In this document: positions 30,039-38,458 of the stretch, in pieces
Layout of the letters: each line of letters begins with the position of its first letter
Position numbering within the stretch: position 1 is the first letter of the stretch
Source: CAVQXR01 sp963717955
GTDB taxonomy: Bacteria; Actinomycetota; Thermoleophilia; Gaiellales; Gaiellaceae
Assembly (NCBI GenBank): GCA_963717955.1
Contig: CAVQXR010000001.1
Span: 1,550,001-1,614,000, forward strand
DNA: 64,000 bases
Direction of reading: 5' to 3'
Notes under the pieces: model-generated
What the model saw: the letters and a program-made list of their open reading frames with translations, nothing else
Database searches by the model: none
Told to the model about the DNA's origin: nothing
Position numbers and translations under genes: made by a program

Positions 30039-32495
30039 GTGTTTCGCCGACGACGCTCTGACGGGGCGCCGAAGCGACCGCGGCGACGGATCAAGAAGCT
30101 TCGGCTGAGCCTGCTGCTCCTGCTACTCGCCCTGTGCGGGTTCACCGCGTTCGGATTCGGGGTCGTGACCGCGATCGCGCGTGAGCTTCCCTCGCTCGAC
30201 CCGGCGAACGCCGGGACGAAGGTCGCCTCGAAGCAGAACGGCTACATCTACGCGAGCGACGGGAAGACGATCCTCGCGGTGCTGCGCGGTGACGAGACCC
30301 GCATCGTCGTCAGCTCGGGCGAGATCGCCCCGATCATGAAGCAGGCGATCGTCGCGGTCGAGGACCGGCGGTTCTTCGAGCACGACGGCGTCGACCTGCG
30401 CGGCATCATGCGCGCCGTCTGGGCCGACGTCACGAAGAAGGAGGTCGTCCAGGGCGGCTCGACGATCACCCAGCAGTTCGTCAAGAACACCTACATCAAG
30501 CCGGAGAAGACGGTCAGCCGGAAGCTGAAGGAGGCAGCGCTCGCCTGGCAGCTCGAGCGGAGCTGGTCGAAGGAGCGAATCCTGACCGCCTACCTGAACA
30601 CGATCTACTACGGCAACAACGCGTACGGCATCGAGATGGCTGCGCGGGTGTACTTCGACAAGCACGCGAGCGAGCTGACCCTCCCCGAGGCCGCGCTGCT
30701 CGCGGGCATTCCGGCGAACCCGTCCGCGCACAACCCGGTCGCCCATCCCAGGCAGGCCGAGGACCGCCGGAACACCGTGCTCGCGCTGATGTTCGGTCAG
30801 GGGCTCGTGACCCGGGCCCAGTACGAGGCCGCGCGCGAGGCGCCTCTACCCCGGGCGGAGGCGGTCGGGCTCCCCGGCACACGCGGGCCGGCGCAGTACT
30901 TCGCCGAGTACGTGAAGAACCAGCTCATCCCGTACTACGGCTCGGGCAAGGTGCTCGGCGGCGGCCTCAAGGTGTACACGTCGATCGACCTGGAGCTCCA
31001 GCGGCTGGCACAGGAGGCGATCGACAAATGGCTGCAGCGGTGGATGCCGGGCAAGAATGGGATGCGGGCGGCGCTCGTTGCGATCGACCCGCGCGACGGC
31101 CAGGTGGTCGCCATGGTCGGCGGCACGAGCTTCTCGAAGAGCCAGTTCAATCTCGCCACCGACGGCGAGCGCCAGCCCGGCTCGGCGTTCAAGCCGTTCG
31201 TCCTCGCCACCGCCCTCTCGCAGGGCGTCGCCCCGGCGACGAGCTTCCCGTCCCGGCCCACGGTGATCTCGCTCGGCGAGCAGCTCTGGGCGGTGCACAA
31301 CTACGAGAACGCCTACCTCGGGCAGGCGGACCTGACGACGGCCACGATCGTCTCCGACAACACGGTGTACGCCCAGCTCACCGCCCAGCTCGGCGCCGAC
31401 AGCGTCGCCACCATGGCGCACCGCCTGGGGATCGAGAGCCCGCTCAACGAGTACCTGGGCATCGGGCTCGGGGTCGAGGCCGTGAACGCCCTCGAGATGG
31501 CGCGCGCCTATGCGACCTTCGCGAACAGAGGTGTGCGCGTCGACGGCTCGCTGCTCGGCAACAGGCCGCGTGCGATCCTGGCCGTCGAGGACACGGCCGA
31601 GAAGCGCACCGACTTCAACGAGCCGACGGGGCGGCGCGTGCTCGGCCAGAACGAGGCGGCGATGCTGACGGGAATCCTCCGGCGCGCCGTTCTCGAGGGC
31701 ACCGGGAAGCGCGCCGCCCTGGACGACCGCCCGGTGGCCGGGAAGACGGGGACGACGGAGAACTACGGGGACGCGTGGTTCGTCGGCTACACCCCTCAGC
31801 TCGCCGTCGCGGTCTGGGTCGGCTACCCCAACGAGCTGCGTTTCATGACGACGGAGTTCAACGGCGACCCGGTCGCCGGCGGCACGTACCCGGCGCTGAT
31901 CTTCAGGACGTTCACGAAGTACGCGCTCGCCCACCTCGAGGAGCGGCCGGCCGGGTTCCCCGAGGCGACCTACGGCTACGGCGTCCCGACCCAGGTGACG
32001 CTCCGCAACGGCGAGCTCCAGCAGGACAACGGCAAATGCAGCGACGTGCGCACGATGGTGTTCTTCGAGGGCGGCGCGCCCCCGGTGGCGAACTGCCGGC
32101 CGAACGAGGTCGAGGTGCCGAGCGTCCTGCAGGCGAACGAGGCGGACGCGGTCAGGCTCCTCGCGGGACAGCAGCTGAGCCCGCACGTCCTCTACCGCCC
32201 GGCCCGGCCCGGGGAGCGGGTGGGCGTGATCCTCGAGCAGCAGCCGGAAGCCCGCTCGCTGCAGCCGGCGTTCTCCGAGGTGACCTTGATCGTCGCCAAG
32301 GCGACGTCCAGCGTCCTCCCGAAGGTGACCGCGCTCCCGCTGCAGCTCGCCAGGTCCCGGCTCGAGGAGCTCGGCCTCGTCCCGGAGGTGGTCTGGGACG
32401 ACGATCGCCCTGCCGGCCTCGTCTTCAAGCAGCTTCCGGCCCCCGGCGTCGCCGCCGGGCCGGGCATGATCGTCCGCGTGTACGTCGGGCGCTAG
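30039..32495 (+). CDS. class A penicillin-binding protein with PASTA domains
   Basis: 818-aa bifunctional peptidoglycan synthase. It has a cytoplasmic basic tail, one membrane anchor (about 22-46), a GT51 transglycosylase domain with catalytic Glu108 in EDRRFFEHDG and GGSTITQQFVKN, and a transpeptidase domain with SAFK (Ser382), SDN (439-441) and KTGTT (569-573). Two C-terminal PASTA-like repeats follow (VEVPSVLQANEADAVRLL and SSVLPKVTALPLQLARSRLEELGL). The GTG at 30039 is the best start; there is no ATG before the anchor. It follows the anti-sigma gene by 35 bp. Its TAG stop lies inside a CTAG-bounded repeat shared with the convergent gene. Confidence 0.95.
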   Translation: MFRRRRSDGAPKRPRRRIKKLRLSLLLLLLALCGFTAFGFGVVTAIARELPSLDPANAGTKVASKQNGYIYASDGKTILAVLRGDETRIVVSSGEIAPIMKQAIVAVEDRRFFEHDGVDLRGIMRAVWADVTKKEVVQGGSTITQQFVKNTYIKPEKTVSRKLKEAALAWQLERSWSKERILTAYLNTIYYGNNAYGIEMAARVYFDKHASELTLPEAALLAGIPANPSAHNPVAHPRQAEDRRNTVLALMFGQGLVTRAQYEAAREAPLPRAEAVGLPGTRGPAQYFAEYVKNQLIPYYGSGKVLGGGLKVYTSIDLELQRLAQEAIDKWLQRWMPGKNGMRAALVAIDPRDGQVVAMVGGTSFSKSQFNLATDGERQPGSAFKPFVLATALSQGVAPATSFPSRPTVISLGEQLWAVHNYENAYLGQADLTTATIVSDNTVYAQLTAQLGADSVATMAHRLGIESPLNEYLGIGLGVEAVNALEMARAYATFANRGVRVDGSLLGNRPRAILAVEDTAEKRTDFNEPTGRRVLGQNEAAMLTGILRRAVLEGTGKRAALDDRPVAGKTGTTENYGDAWFVGYTPQLAVAVWVGYPNELRFMTTEFNGDPVAGGTYPALIFRTFTKYALAHLEERPAGFPEATYGYGVPTQVTLRNGELQQDNGKCSDVRTMVFFEGGAPPVANCRPNEVEVPSVLQANEADAVRLLAGQQLSPHVLYRPARPGERVGVILEQQPEARSLQPAFSEVTLIVAKATSSVLPKVTALPLQLARSRLEELGLVPEVVWDDDRPAGLVFKQLPAPGVAAGPGMIVRVYVGR

Positions 32496-32518
32496 TGGTT
32501 CCCCGGACGGCGCGCTAG
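32492..32518. repeat. minimal CTAG-bounded palindromic repeat
   Basis: A 27-nt segment begins CTAGTGGTT and ends CGGACGGCGCGCTAG. The right half matches the right end of the 168-bp repeat at 48562-48729 (CCCGGACGGCGCACTAG). Its two CTAGs supply the TAG stop of the PBP gene (plus strand) and the TAG stop of mpg (minus strand). Confidence 0.6.
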
Positions 32519-33090
32519 ACCTCACTGCCTGCGAAGCGGCGGCTCAGGTAGGGGGAGTCGGCGAGCCCGTAGCGCCACGTGAGCCCTGCCGCCCTCGTGA
32601 TCCCGATGCGCGGGCCCCTCAGCACCTCGCTCTCGCCCACGGCGGCCCGGAGCTCGAACGGGGGCCGGTCGAGCGGCAGCCCGTCGTGGCGGCCGGTGAC
32701 GTCGAGAGACTGGCAGAGCCGCCCGGGGCCCGAGCAGAGCAGCCGCGGCTCGCGCGTTCCCCGCCGGAGCTCCATCCGCTCGATCCCGTGGACGGGCTCG
32801 AGCGCGCGCACGAGCACTGCGCTGCCGGCCCCCTCCCGGTCGCACACGAGGTTGAGGCACCAGTGCACGCCGTAGGACCGGTACACGTAGGCGTGCCCCG
32901 GCGCGCCGAACATCGCGCGGTTGCGGGCGGTCGGCCCCCGAAAGCTGTGGCTCGCGGGATCGGACTCGTCGTAGGCCTCGACCTCGACGACCGTGCCCCC
33001 GACGCCGTGAACGAGGAGCTCGCATCCGACGAGCTCGGGAGCGACCTCGTGCACGTCGCGCGCGAAGAAGGCCCGCGGGAGGGCAGTCAC
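32515..33090 (-). CDS. mpg: 3-methyladenine DNA glycosylase (AAG/Mpg family)
   Basis: 191-aa base-excision repair enzyme that removes alkylated purines. Family motifs are LVGCELLVHGVGGTVVEVEAYDESDPASHSFRGPTARNRAMFG (catalytic Glu in EVEAY), AYVYRSYGVHWCLNLVC and SGPGRLCQSLDVTGRHDG. Length is normal. The GTG start at 33090 overlaps the preceding stop as GTGA. It ends a four-gene minus-strand operon ilvE, degT, remA-like, mpg. Confidence 0.95.
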   Translation of the reverse strand: MTALPRAFFARDVHEVAPELVGCELLVHGVGGTVVEVEAYDESDPASHSFRGPTARNRAMFGAPGHAYVYRSYGVHWCLNLVCDREGAGSAVLVRALEPVHGIERMELRRGTREPRLLCSGPGRLCQSLDVTGRHDGLPLDRPPFELRAAVGESEVLRGPRIGITRAAGLTWRYGLADSPYLSRRFAGSEV

Positions 33091-33488
33091 GCCTCGAACA
33101 GTCGGTCCGCCTCGCCGGAGCCCGCCGTTGCCTCCAGCAGTCGACGCGCCCGCCGGGCGAGGTCGTCGAGGTCGAAGCCGGTCTCAGTCTTCAGCGAGCC
33201 GCGCAGGAGCGGGCCGACCCGATCCGTCTCGGTGACGATCCGCCGGGCGAGGATCGCCGCCTGGTCGACGAGCCCCGAGGCGGCCGCCTCGCCCTGACCC
33301 ATGTCGACCAGGATCGTCCGCTCCGTGCGGGAGGCGACGATCGGCTCGGGAATTCCCTCCACCCACACGAGCGTGCGGCTGCCGGATCCTCGGCGGTCGT
33401 CCGTGATCGGCTCGAGCGCGTAGATCCGGTCGGCCCGGGCGTATTTCCCGAAGCCGAGGAAGACCATCGTCGGCATGCCGTCGGGCAT
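33087..33488 (-). CDS. RemA/DUF370-like regulator with helical extension
   Basis: 133 aa. Residues about 8-65 (VFLGFGKYARADRIYALEPI, RTLVWVEGIPEPIVASRTERTIL) resemble the RemA/DUF370 fold known from Firmicutes biofilm-matrix regulators. The second half is helical (DQAAILARRIVTETDRVGPLLRG, DLDDLARRARRLLEATAG), which RemA lacks. It starts 6 bp after the DegT stop. The DNA-binding role is inferred from the family, and homology is moderate by eye. Confidence 0.55.
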   Translation of the reverse strand: MPDGMPTMVFLGFGKYARADRIYALEPITDDRRGSGSRTLVWVEGIPEPIVASRTERTILVDMGQGEAAASGLVDQAAILARRIVTETDRVGPLLRGSLKTETGFDLDDLARRARRLLEATAGSGEADRLFEA

Positions 33489-33494
33489 GGCGGA

Positions 33495-34607
33495 TTATTG
33501 CCGTTCCACCGCGGCTCTGAGCTCGTCGACGACCGCGGCCTGCTCCTCGGCGGCGAGCGCCGTGTGGAACGGGATCGCGAGATGCTCGCGGCTCGCCGCC
33601 TCGGATGCCGGGAACATGCCCTCCCGGAAGCCGAAGCGCTCGCGCATGTACGGCTGGAGGTGAATCGAGGGCAGGTAGCGGGCGGAGCCGATGCCCCGGT
33701 CGGCGAGCCGGGCGATGACGGCCTCCCGGTCGATCGCCGGGTCGAGCCGGACGGGGTACACGAACCAGGAGCGGCGGTGGTCGCGGTCGTCGGCGATCGG
33801 GGTCGCCACTCCGTCGACACCCTCCAGGAGGACCGCATACCTGGCCGCCGCCGCCGCCCGCTTGGCGAGGATCTCGTCGAGCTTCTCGATCTGCGCAAGG
33901 CCGATCGCGGCAGCGATGTCGCTCATCCGGTAGTTGAACCCGAAGCGCGAGTGCTCGAGCCACCCTCCGCTGTCCGCGCGCCCCTGGTTGCTCAGGCTCT
34001 TCAGGAGCCGCCACTCGGCCTCGGAATGCACGGCGACCGCACCGCCCTCACCCGTCGTCAGCTGCTTGTTCGGATAGAAGGCGAAGACCGCGGGCACGCC
34101 GAACGATCCGATCGTGCGGCCCCGGTACTCGGCGCCAAGGGCCTCGCACGCATCCTCGACGAAGGCGAGCCCGTGCTCGACGGCCAGCTCGCGCAGCGGC
34201 TCGAGCTCGCACGGGTACCCGAAGATGTCGACCGCGACGATCGCCTTCGTCCGCGGCGTGATCGCGGCCGCGACGGCGGCGGGATCGAGGTTCAGCGTCC
34301 GCGGGTCGATGTCGGCGAACGCCGGGGTCGCGCCCTCGTACAGCACGCAGTTCGCGGAGGCGACGAACGAGAACGGCGACGTCACGGCCTCGTCGCCCGG
34401 GCCGAGCCCCGCCAGCCGGCAGCAGAGGTGGAGGCCGGCGGTCCCGCTCGAGACGACGGCCACGTGCGGCGCGCCGACGCGCTCCGCGAGCGCCTGCTCG
34501 AAGCGTTCGACCCACGGACCGAGCGAGAGCCGCCCCGAGCGCAGCACCTCCGTCACGAGCGCCTCCTCGCGCCCGCCGAGGTACGGTCGGGAGAGCGGGA
34601 TCCTCAG
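33495..34607 (-). CDS. DegT/DnrJ/EryC1-family PLP aminotransferase
   Basis: 370-aa sugar aminotransferase-like enzyme with all family landmarks: IPLSRPYLGGREEALVTEVLRSGRLSLG at the N-terminus, SSGTAGLHLCCRLAGLGPGDEAV, FVEDACEALGAEYRGR, and FAFYPNKQLTTGEGGAV, with the PLP-binding Lys in PNKQLT and Tyr/Asn contacts in FNYRMSDIAAAIGLAQ. Probably aminates an NDP-keto-sugar. No ATG, GTG or TTG is available before the conserved N-terminus. A CTG (34607) overlaps the ilvE stop as CTGA and is the likely start. Same operon as ilvE. Confidence 0.88.
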   Translation of the reverse strand: MRIPLSRPYLGGREEALVTEVLRSGRLSLGPWVERFEQALAERVGAPHVAVVSSGTAGLHLCCRLAGLGPGDEAVTSPFSFVASANCVLYEGATPAFADIDPRTLNLDPAAVAAAITPRTKAIVAVDIFGYPCELEPLRELAVEHGLAFVEDACEALGAEYRGRTIGSFGVPAVFAFYPNKQLTTGEGGAVAVHSEAEWRLLKSLSNQGRADSGGWLEHSRFGFNYRMSDIAAAIGLAQIEKLDEILAKRAAAAARYAVLLEGVDGVATPIADDRDHRRSWFVYPVRLDPAIDREAVIARLADRGIGSARYLPSIHLQPYMRERFGFREGMFPASEAASREHLAIPFHTALAAEEQAAVVDELRAAVERQ

Positions 34608-35533
34608 TTGACCGGCGCCGACTTCGGGACGTGCTCGAGCCATCCGGCGTACCGCTCGACCCTGCCCGTCACAGTCCGGAGGTACGTGTCCTGGATCGCC
34701 AAGGTGACCGGCCCAGGGTCGCCGATCTCGACGTCGTCGACGGAGCGGATCGGCGTCACCTCCGCAGCCGTGCCGGTCATGAACAGCTCGTCCGCCATGT
34801 ACAGATCCGTGCGGATCAGATGCTTCTCGCGCACCTCGAGACCGAGATCCCGGGCGATCTCGATCACCGAGAGGCGCGTGATCCCCTGCAGGATCGAGGC
34901 CGAGAGATCGGGCGTGTAGAGCACGTCGTCCCTGACGACGAAGATGTTCTCGCCCGAGCCGTCGCCCACGATGCCGTCCTCTGTCAGCAGCAGCGCCTCC
35001 TCGTACCCGGCCCGGTTCGCCTCCATCACCGCGAGCATCGAGTTGAGGTAGACGCCGGTCGCCTTGGCCGCGTGCGGGATCGTGTTCGCGCCGACGCGGC
35101 GCCAGGTGGAGATCTTCGCCCGGATGCCCTTCGCGAGCGCATCCGCCCCGAGGTATGTGCCCCACGGCCAGCTCATGATCGCCACGTAGACCGGATTGTC
35201 ACGGGGCGGAACGCCGAGTGTGCCGTAGCCGTAGAAGGCGATCGGACGGATGTAGCAGGCGGGCAGGCCGTTCACGGCGAGCAGCTCGAACGTCGCGTCG
35301 GCGAGCTCCTCGACGGAATGAGGCAGCTTCATGTAGATCAGCCGCGCCGACATCTCGAGCCGTCGCATGTGGTCGGTCAGCCGGAACACTGCCGACCCCT
35401 CCGGCGTCTCGTAGCAGCGGATGCCCTCGAACACCCCCGACCCGTAGTGGAGGCCGTGGCAGCCCACATGCACCGTCGCATCGTCCCAGTCGACGAGCTC
35501 GCCGTTGAGCCAGATCTTCGCGGTGGGCTCCAT
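34604..35533 (-). CDS. ilvE: branched-chain amino acid aminotransferase
   Basis: 309-aa fold-type IV PLP enzyme, last step of Leu, Ile and Val synthesis and first step of their breakdown. Visible: IWLNGELVDWDDATVHVGCHGLHYGSGVFEGIRCY, the RP(I/L)AFYGYG loop, and the PLP lysine in HAAKATGVYLNSMLA. Also EALLLTEDGIVGDGSGENIFVVRDD, ILQGITRLSVIEIARDLGLEV and MTGTAAEVTPIRSVDD. Length is typical. First gene of the operon, with about 90 bp to the upstream ybaK-like stop. Confidence 0.97.
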   Translation of the reverse strand: MEPTAKIWLNGELVDWDDATVHVGCHGLHYGSGVFEGIRCYETPEGSAVFRLTDHMRRLEMSARLIYMKLPHSVEELADATFELLAVNGLPACYIRPIAFYGYGTLGVPPRDNPVYVAIMSWPWGTYLGADALAKGIRAKISTWRRVGANTIPHAAKATGVYLNSMLAVMEANRAGYEEALLLTEDGIVGDGSGENIFVVRDDVLYTPDLSASILQGITRLSVIEIARDLGLEVREKHLIRTDLYMADELFMTGTAAEVTPIRSVDDVEIGDPGPVTLAIQDTYLRTVTGRVERYAGWLEHVPKSAPVN

Positions 35534-35622
35534 GCGGGGAGTCTATCGGTCGTCGATTGCCGGCCCGCTCGAGCGGGAGCATCCGCGCGGGCGGGGACGC
35601 GTTCGGCCAGGCGGCGGGATTC

Positions 35623-36114
35623 TCAGCGGCGCGGCCCGTCCGTGCAGAGGTCGACCGCGTCGGCCCGGGCGAGGCGCACGAGCTCCGGCGGGGAGAGCCC
35701 GGCCATGTGACGGTCTGAGCCCGCGCCCGTCCAGACGAGCTTCCAGGAGAGCAGCGACCTCTCGACGAGCACCCGCTCGACCCGGGGAAGCGCGAGCGGG
35801 GCGACCCCACCGACCTCGTAGCCGGTCGCCTCGCGCACGTCGGCCGGCGGGGCGATTCGCGCCGACGCGGCACCGACCGCGCGTGCGACCTTCACGGGGT
35901 CGGCACGCCTCGAGCCCGGGACGAGTGCGAGCACGGGACGGCCGTCGCAGAGGAAGAGCAGCGACTTGACGATCTGGTCGAGCTCGCAGCCGATCGCGCC
36001 TGCCGCATCGGCGGCCGTGGGCGTGCCCGATGCGAACTCCTGGATACGGGCCTCGGCGCCGGCCGCCGCGAGGAAGCGGGAGACTCGGGCAACGGGCTCC
36101 GGAAGGGCCGTCAT
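35623..36114 (-). CDS. YbaK/ProX-type aminoacyl-tRNA editing domain protein
   Basis: 163-aa free-standing deacylase-like protein of the YbaK/EbsC superfamily, which hydrolyses mischarged tRNAs. Features: CELDQIVKSLLFLCDGRPVLALVPGSRRADPVKVARAVG, with the conserved Lys in the VKSL motif, then VREATGYEVGGVAPLALP (the GG-PF/PL loop) and LVWTGAGSDRHMAGLSPPELVRLARA. Its ATG overlaps the serA stop by one base (TGATG). The exact substrate cannot be set from sequence. Confidence 0.9.
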   Translation of the reverse strand: MTALPEPVARVSRFLAAAGAEARIQEFASGTPTAADAAGAIGCELDQIVKSLLFLCDGRPVLALVPGSRRADPVKVARAVGAASARIAPPADVREATGYEVGGVAPLALPRVERVLVERSLLSWKLVWTGAGSDRHMAGLSPPELVRLARADAVDLCTDGPRR

Positions 36115-37703
36115 CAGGCCCGCAGGGTGATCGGCCTCACCTCGACGAAGCCGGGCGTCCCGAGCAGGCGGTCGACGACGGGCGACGAGAGCGGCGTGTC
36201 GACCGTCAGCACCATCAGCGCCTTGCCTCCCGGACGGTTGCGGGAGACCGCCATGGTGGCGATGTTTATCCCCTCCTCGCCGAGGAGCGTGCCGACGAGC
36301 CCGATCCGCCCGGGCTGATCCTCGTTCACGATGAACACCATGAGCGGCTCGAGCTCGATCTCGATCTCGTAGCCGAGCGCATGCACGAGCCGCGGGCGGT
36401 GGTCGGCGCCGATCGTCGTGCCGGCCACGACCGCGTCCCCGCCACCCGCGCGGGCGGTGACCTGGACGAGGTTCGTGAAGTCCCGCGAGACGCGGCTGCT
36501 CTCCTCGGACACCTCGATCCCGCGCTCCCGGGCGACGACGGGGGCGTTGACCTCGTTGACGGGCTCCTCGAAGCGCCCCTGGAAGGCCGCCTCGAGCCCG
36601 GCGAGGGTCAGGAGCCGGGTGTCGTGCTCGGCGAGCTCGCCGTGGTGGGCGAAATCGAGCCGCGTGACATTCGCGCCGGCGAGCTCGAACGCGAGCTCCC
36701 CGAGCTTGCTCGCGAGCGGCAGGAACGGGCCGAGGAACTCGATCTCCTCGGGAGCGATCGCCGGAACGTTGATGGCGTTCGTCGCCACCCGCCCCTCGAG
36801 GGCGGCGGCGACCTGCTCGGCGACGATGACGCCCGCTCGATCCTGCGCCTCGTGGGTCGATGCCCCCAGATGCGGGGTGACGATCACGTTCTCGAGCGAG
36901 GCGAGCGGGCCCGCGTACGGCTCGTGCGCGAAGACGTCGAGCGCGGCCCCGGCGACCTTGCCGCTGTGGAGCGCCTCGAGGAGCGCCTGCTCGTCCACGA
37001 GCTCGCCCCGGGCGACGTTGAGAAACCGCAGGCCGTCGCGGGCGAGCGCGAGCTGCTCGTGCCCGATCATGCCGCGGGACTCGGGCGTGAGGGCTGAGTG
37101 CAGCGACAGGAAGTCGGCTTCCGCGATCGCCTCCTCGAGCGACGAGACGTGCTCGACGCCGAGCTCTCGCATCCGTTCGGGCGCCACGAACGGGTCGAAC
37201 GCGACGACACGCATCGCGAGGCCCTTCGCACGCCGCGCGACCTGCTGGCCGATCCGCCCGAACCCGACGAGTGCGAGTGTCTTCTCGGCGACCTCGATCC
37301 CGGCGAACCTCGACCGCTCCCAGCGGCCGTCCTTCATCGCGTCGCACGCCTGCGGGATCGAGCGAGCGAGCGCCAGCAGGAGCCCGATCGTGTGCTCGGC
37401 GGCCGAGACCACAGTGGACTGAGGCGCGTTCACGACCAGGATGCCGCGCTTCGTCGCGGCGGCGACGTCCACGTTGTCGACCCCGACGCCGGCACGGCCG
37501 ATCACGCGCAACCGCGACGCGCGGGCGAGCAGCTCCTCCGTCACCTGCGTGGCGCTGCGGACGATCAGGGCGTCGTAGGAGCCGATCGTCCGTGCGAGGT
37601 CGCCCTGCAGATCGACGTCGACGTCGAAGCGTGCTTCGAGCAGCTGGACCCCGGCAGGCGCGATGCGCTCGCGCACGAGCACTCGGGGGCGATCGGTCTC
37701 CAT
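36114..37703 (-). CDS. serA: D-3-phosphoglycerate dehydrogenase
   Basis: 529 aa, catalysing the NAD-dependent first step of serine synthesis. It has a nucleotide-binding domain with VGFGRIGQQVARRAKG, catalytic NVARGELVDEQAL and PHLGASTHEAQ (active-site Arg, Glu and His), an intervening ASB domain, and a C-terminal ACT domain (MVFIVNEDQPGRIGLVGTLLGEEGINIATMAV) for allosteric serine sensing. Length matches the long actinobacterial/Bacillus form. Coupled to the ybaK-like gene downstream. Confidence 0.97.
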   Translation of the reverse strand: METDRPRVLVRERIAPAGVQLLEARFDVDVDLQGDLARTIGSYDALIVRSATQVTEELLARASRLRVIGRAGVGVDNVDVAAATKRGILVVNAPQSTVVSAAEHTIGLLLALARSIPQACDAMKDGRWERSRFAGIEVAEKTLALVGFGRIGQQVARRAKGLAMRVVAFDPFVAPERMRELGVEHVSSLEEAIAEADFLSLHSALTPESRGMIGHEQLALARDGLRFLNVARGELVDEQALLEALHSGKVAGAALDVFAHEPYAGPLASLENVIVTPHLGASTHEAQDRAGVIVAEQVAAALEGRVATNAINVPAIAPEEIEFLGPFLPLASKLGELAFELAGANVTRLDFAHHGELAEHDTRLLTLAGLEAAFQGRFEEPVNEVNAPVVARERGIEVSEESSRVSRDFTNLVQVTARAGGGDAVVAGTTIGADHRPRLVHALGYEIEIELEPLMVFIVNEDQPGRIGLVGTLLGEEGINIATMAVSRNRPGGKALMVLTVDTPLSSPVVDRLLGTPGFVEVRPITLRA

Positions 37704-37771
37704 GTCCTGAGCCTAACGAAGCCGCGACGCGCGAGATCGCAGCTCCCGTTCCCTCCCCTACGCTATGCACC

Positions 37772-38452
37772 GTGGAGTCTCTGCTCGCGTTCGCCGCGGC
37801 GCTGCTCGCGCTGCGGCTCGCCGGGGACCTGCTGGGGCGGTGGCGCGCCCGGCGGGCGCCCGAGCTCGCCGCGTGGGCCGGATCGCTCGCGGCGTACGCG
37901 CTGGCGTCGGGTGCGCTCGCCTGGGGCGCCTCGGCCGGCTGGGACGATCGCACCTTCCGCGTCTACTACCTGTTCGGCGGGCTACTCACCGCCGCGCTGC
38001 TCGGCGCCGGCTCGCTGCTGCGGGCCGGGCACCGCCCCGCCGGGCCCGCCGCGCTGCTCTACACGGGGCTCGCGATCGGGATCGCGGTCGCCGTCCCGCT
38101 GGTGGAGCCCGTCACGGGAAGCTCGATCCCGGAGGCGCAGGAGCACCTCGCCTTCGTTCCCGCCCGGCTCGTCGCGGTCATCGGAAACACGCTCGGGACG
38201 ATCGCGGTCGTCGCGGTCGCCGCGACCACCCTGCGGCGCCGTCCGCTGGCGAACGGGTTGATCCTCGCCGGCGTCGCCGTGGCTGCCGCCGGCAGCGCCG
38301 TGGCCGGGCTCGGCGTCGCCGGCTCGACGGCGTTCATCGCCGCAGCGGTCGTCCTGCTGTACGCCGGCTTCGTCTCGTCGGCCGGCGAACGAATCTCGGT
38401 CTCGCGGCTCGTCCGCTTCCGGGTCGGCCCGGGCCGCGCACAGCCCGGCTGA
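37772..38452 (+). CDS. polytopic membrane protein of unknown function
   Basis: 226 aa from the GTG at 37772. About six to seven hydrophobic segments are separated by short Arg-rich loops (LLAFAAALLALRLAGDLL, WAGSLAAYALASGALAWGA, LFGGLLTAALLGAGSLL, and others). There are no catalytic motifs. The start is chosen at the first in-frame start after the divergent serA promoter gap. It faces gatB convergently, with 6 bp between them. Confidence 0.75.
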   Translation: MESLLAFAAALLALRLAGDLLGRWRARRAPELAAWAGSLAAYALASGALAWGASAGWDDRTFRVYYLFGGLLTAALLGAGSLLRAGHRPAGPAALLYTGLAIGIAVAVPLVEPVTGSSIPEAQEHLAFVPARLVAVIGNTLGTIAVVAVAATTLRRRPLANGLILAGVAVAAAGSAVAGLGVAGSTAFIAAAVVLLYAGFVSSAGERISVSRLVRFRVGPGRAQPG

Positions 38453-38458
38453 CGCGGG

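Noticed and set aside
37098..38261. Plus-strand 387-codon frame over the serA 5' region and the membrane-protein gene
   Set aside because: Shadow of serA and of the adjacent membrane protein; Arg/Ser/Pro-rich with no recognisable domain.
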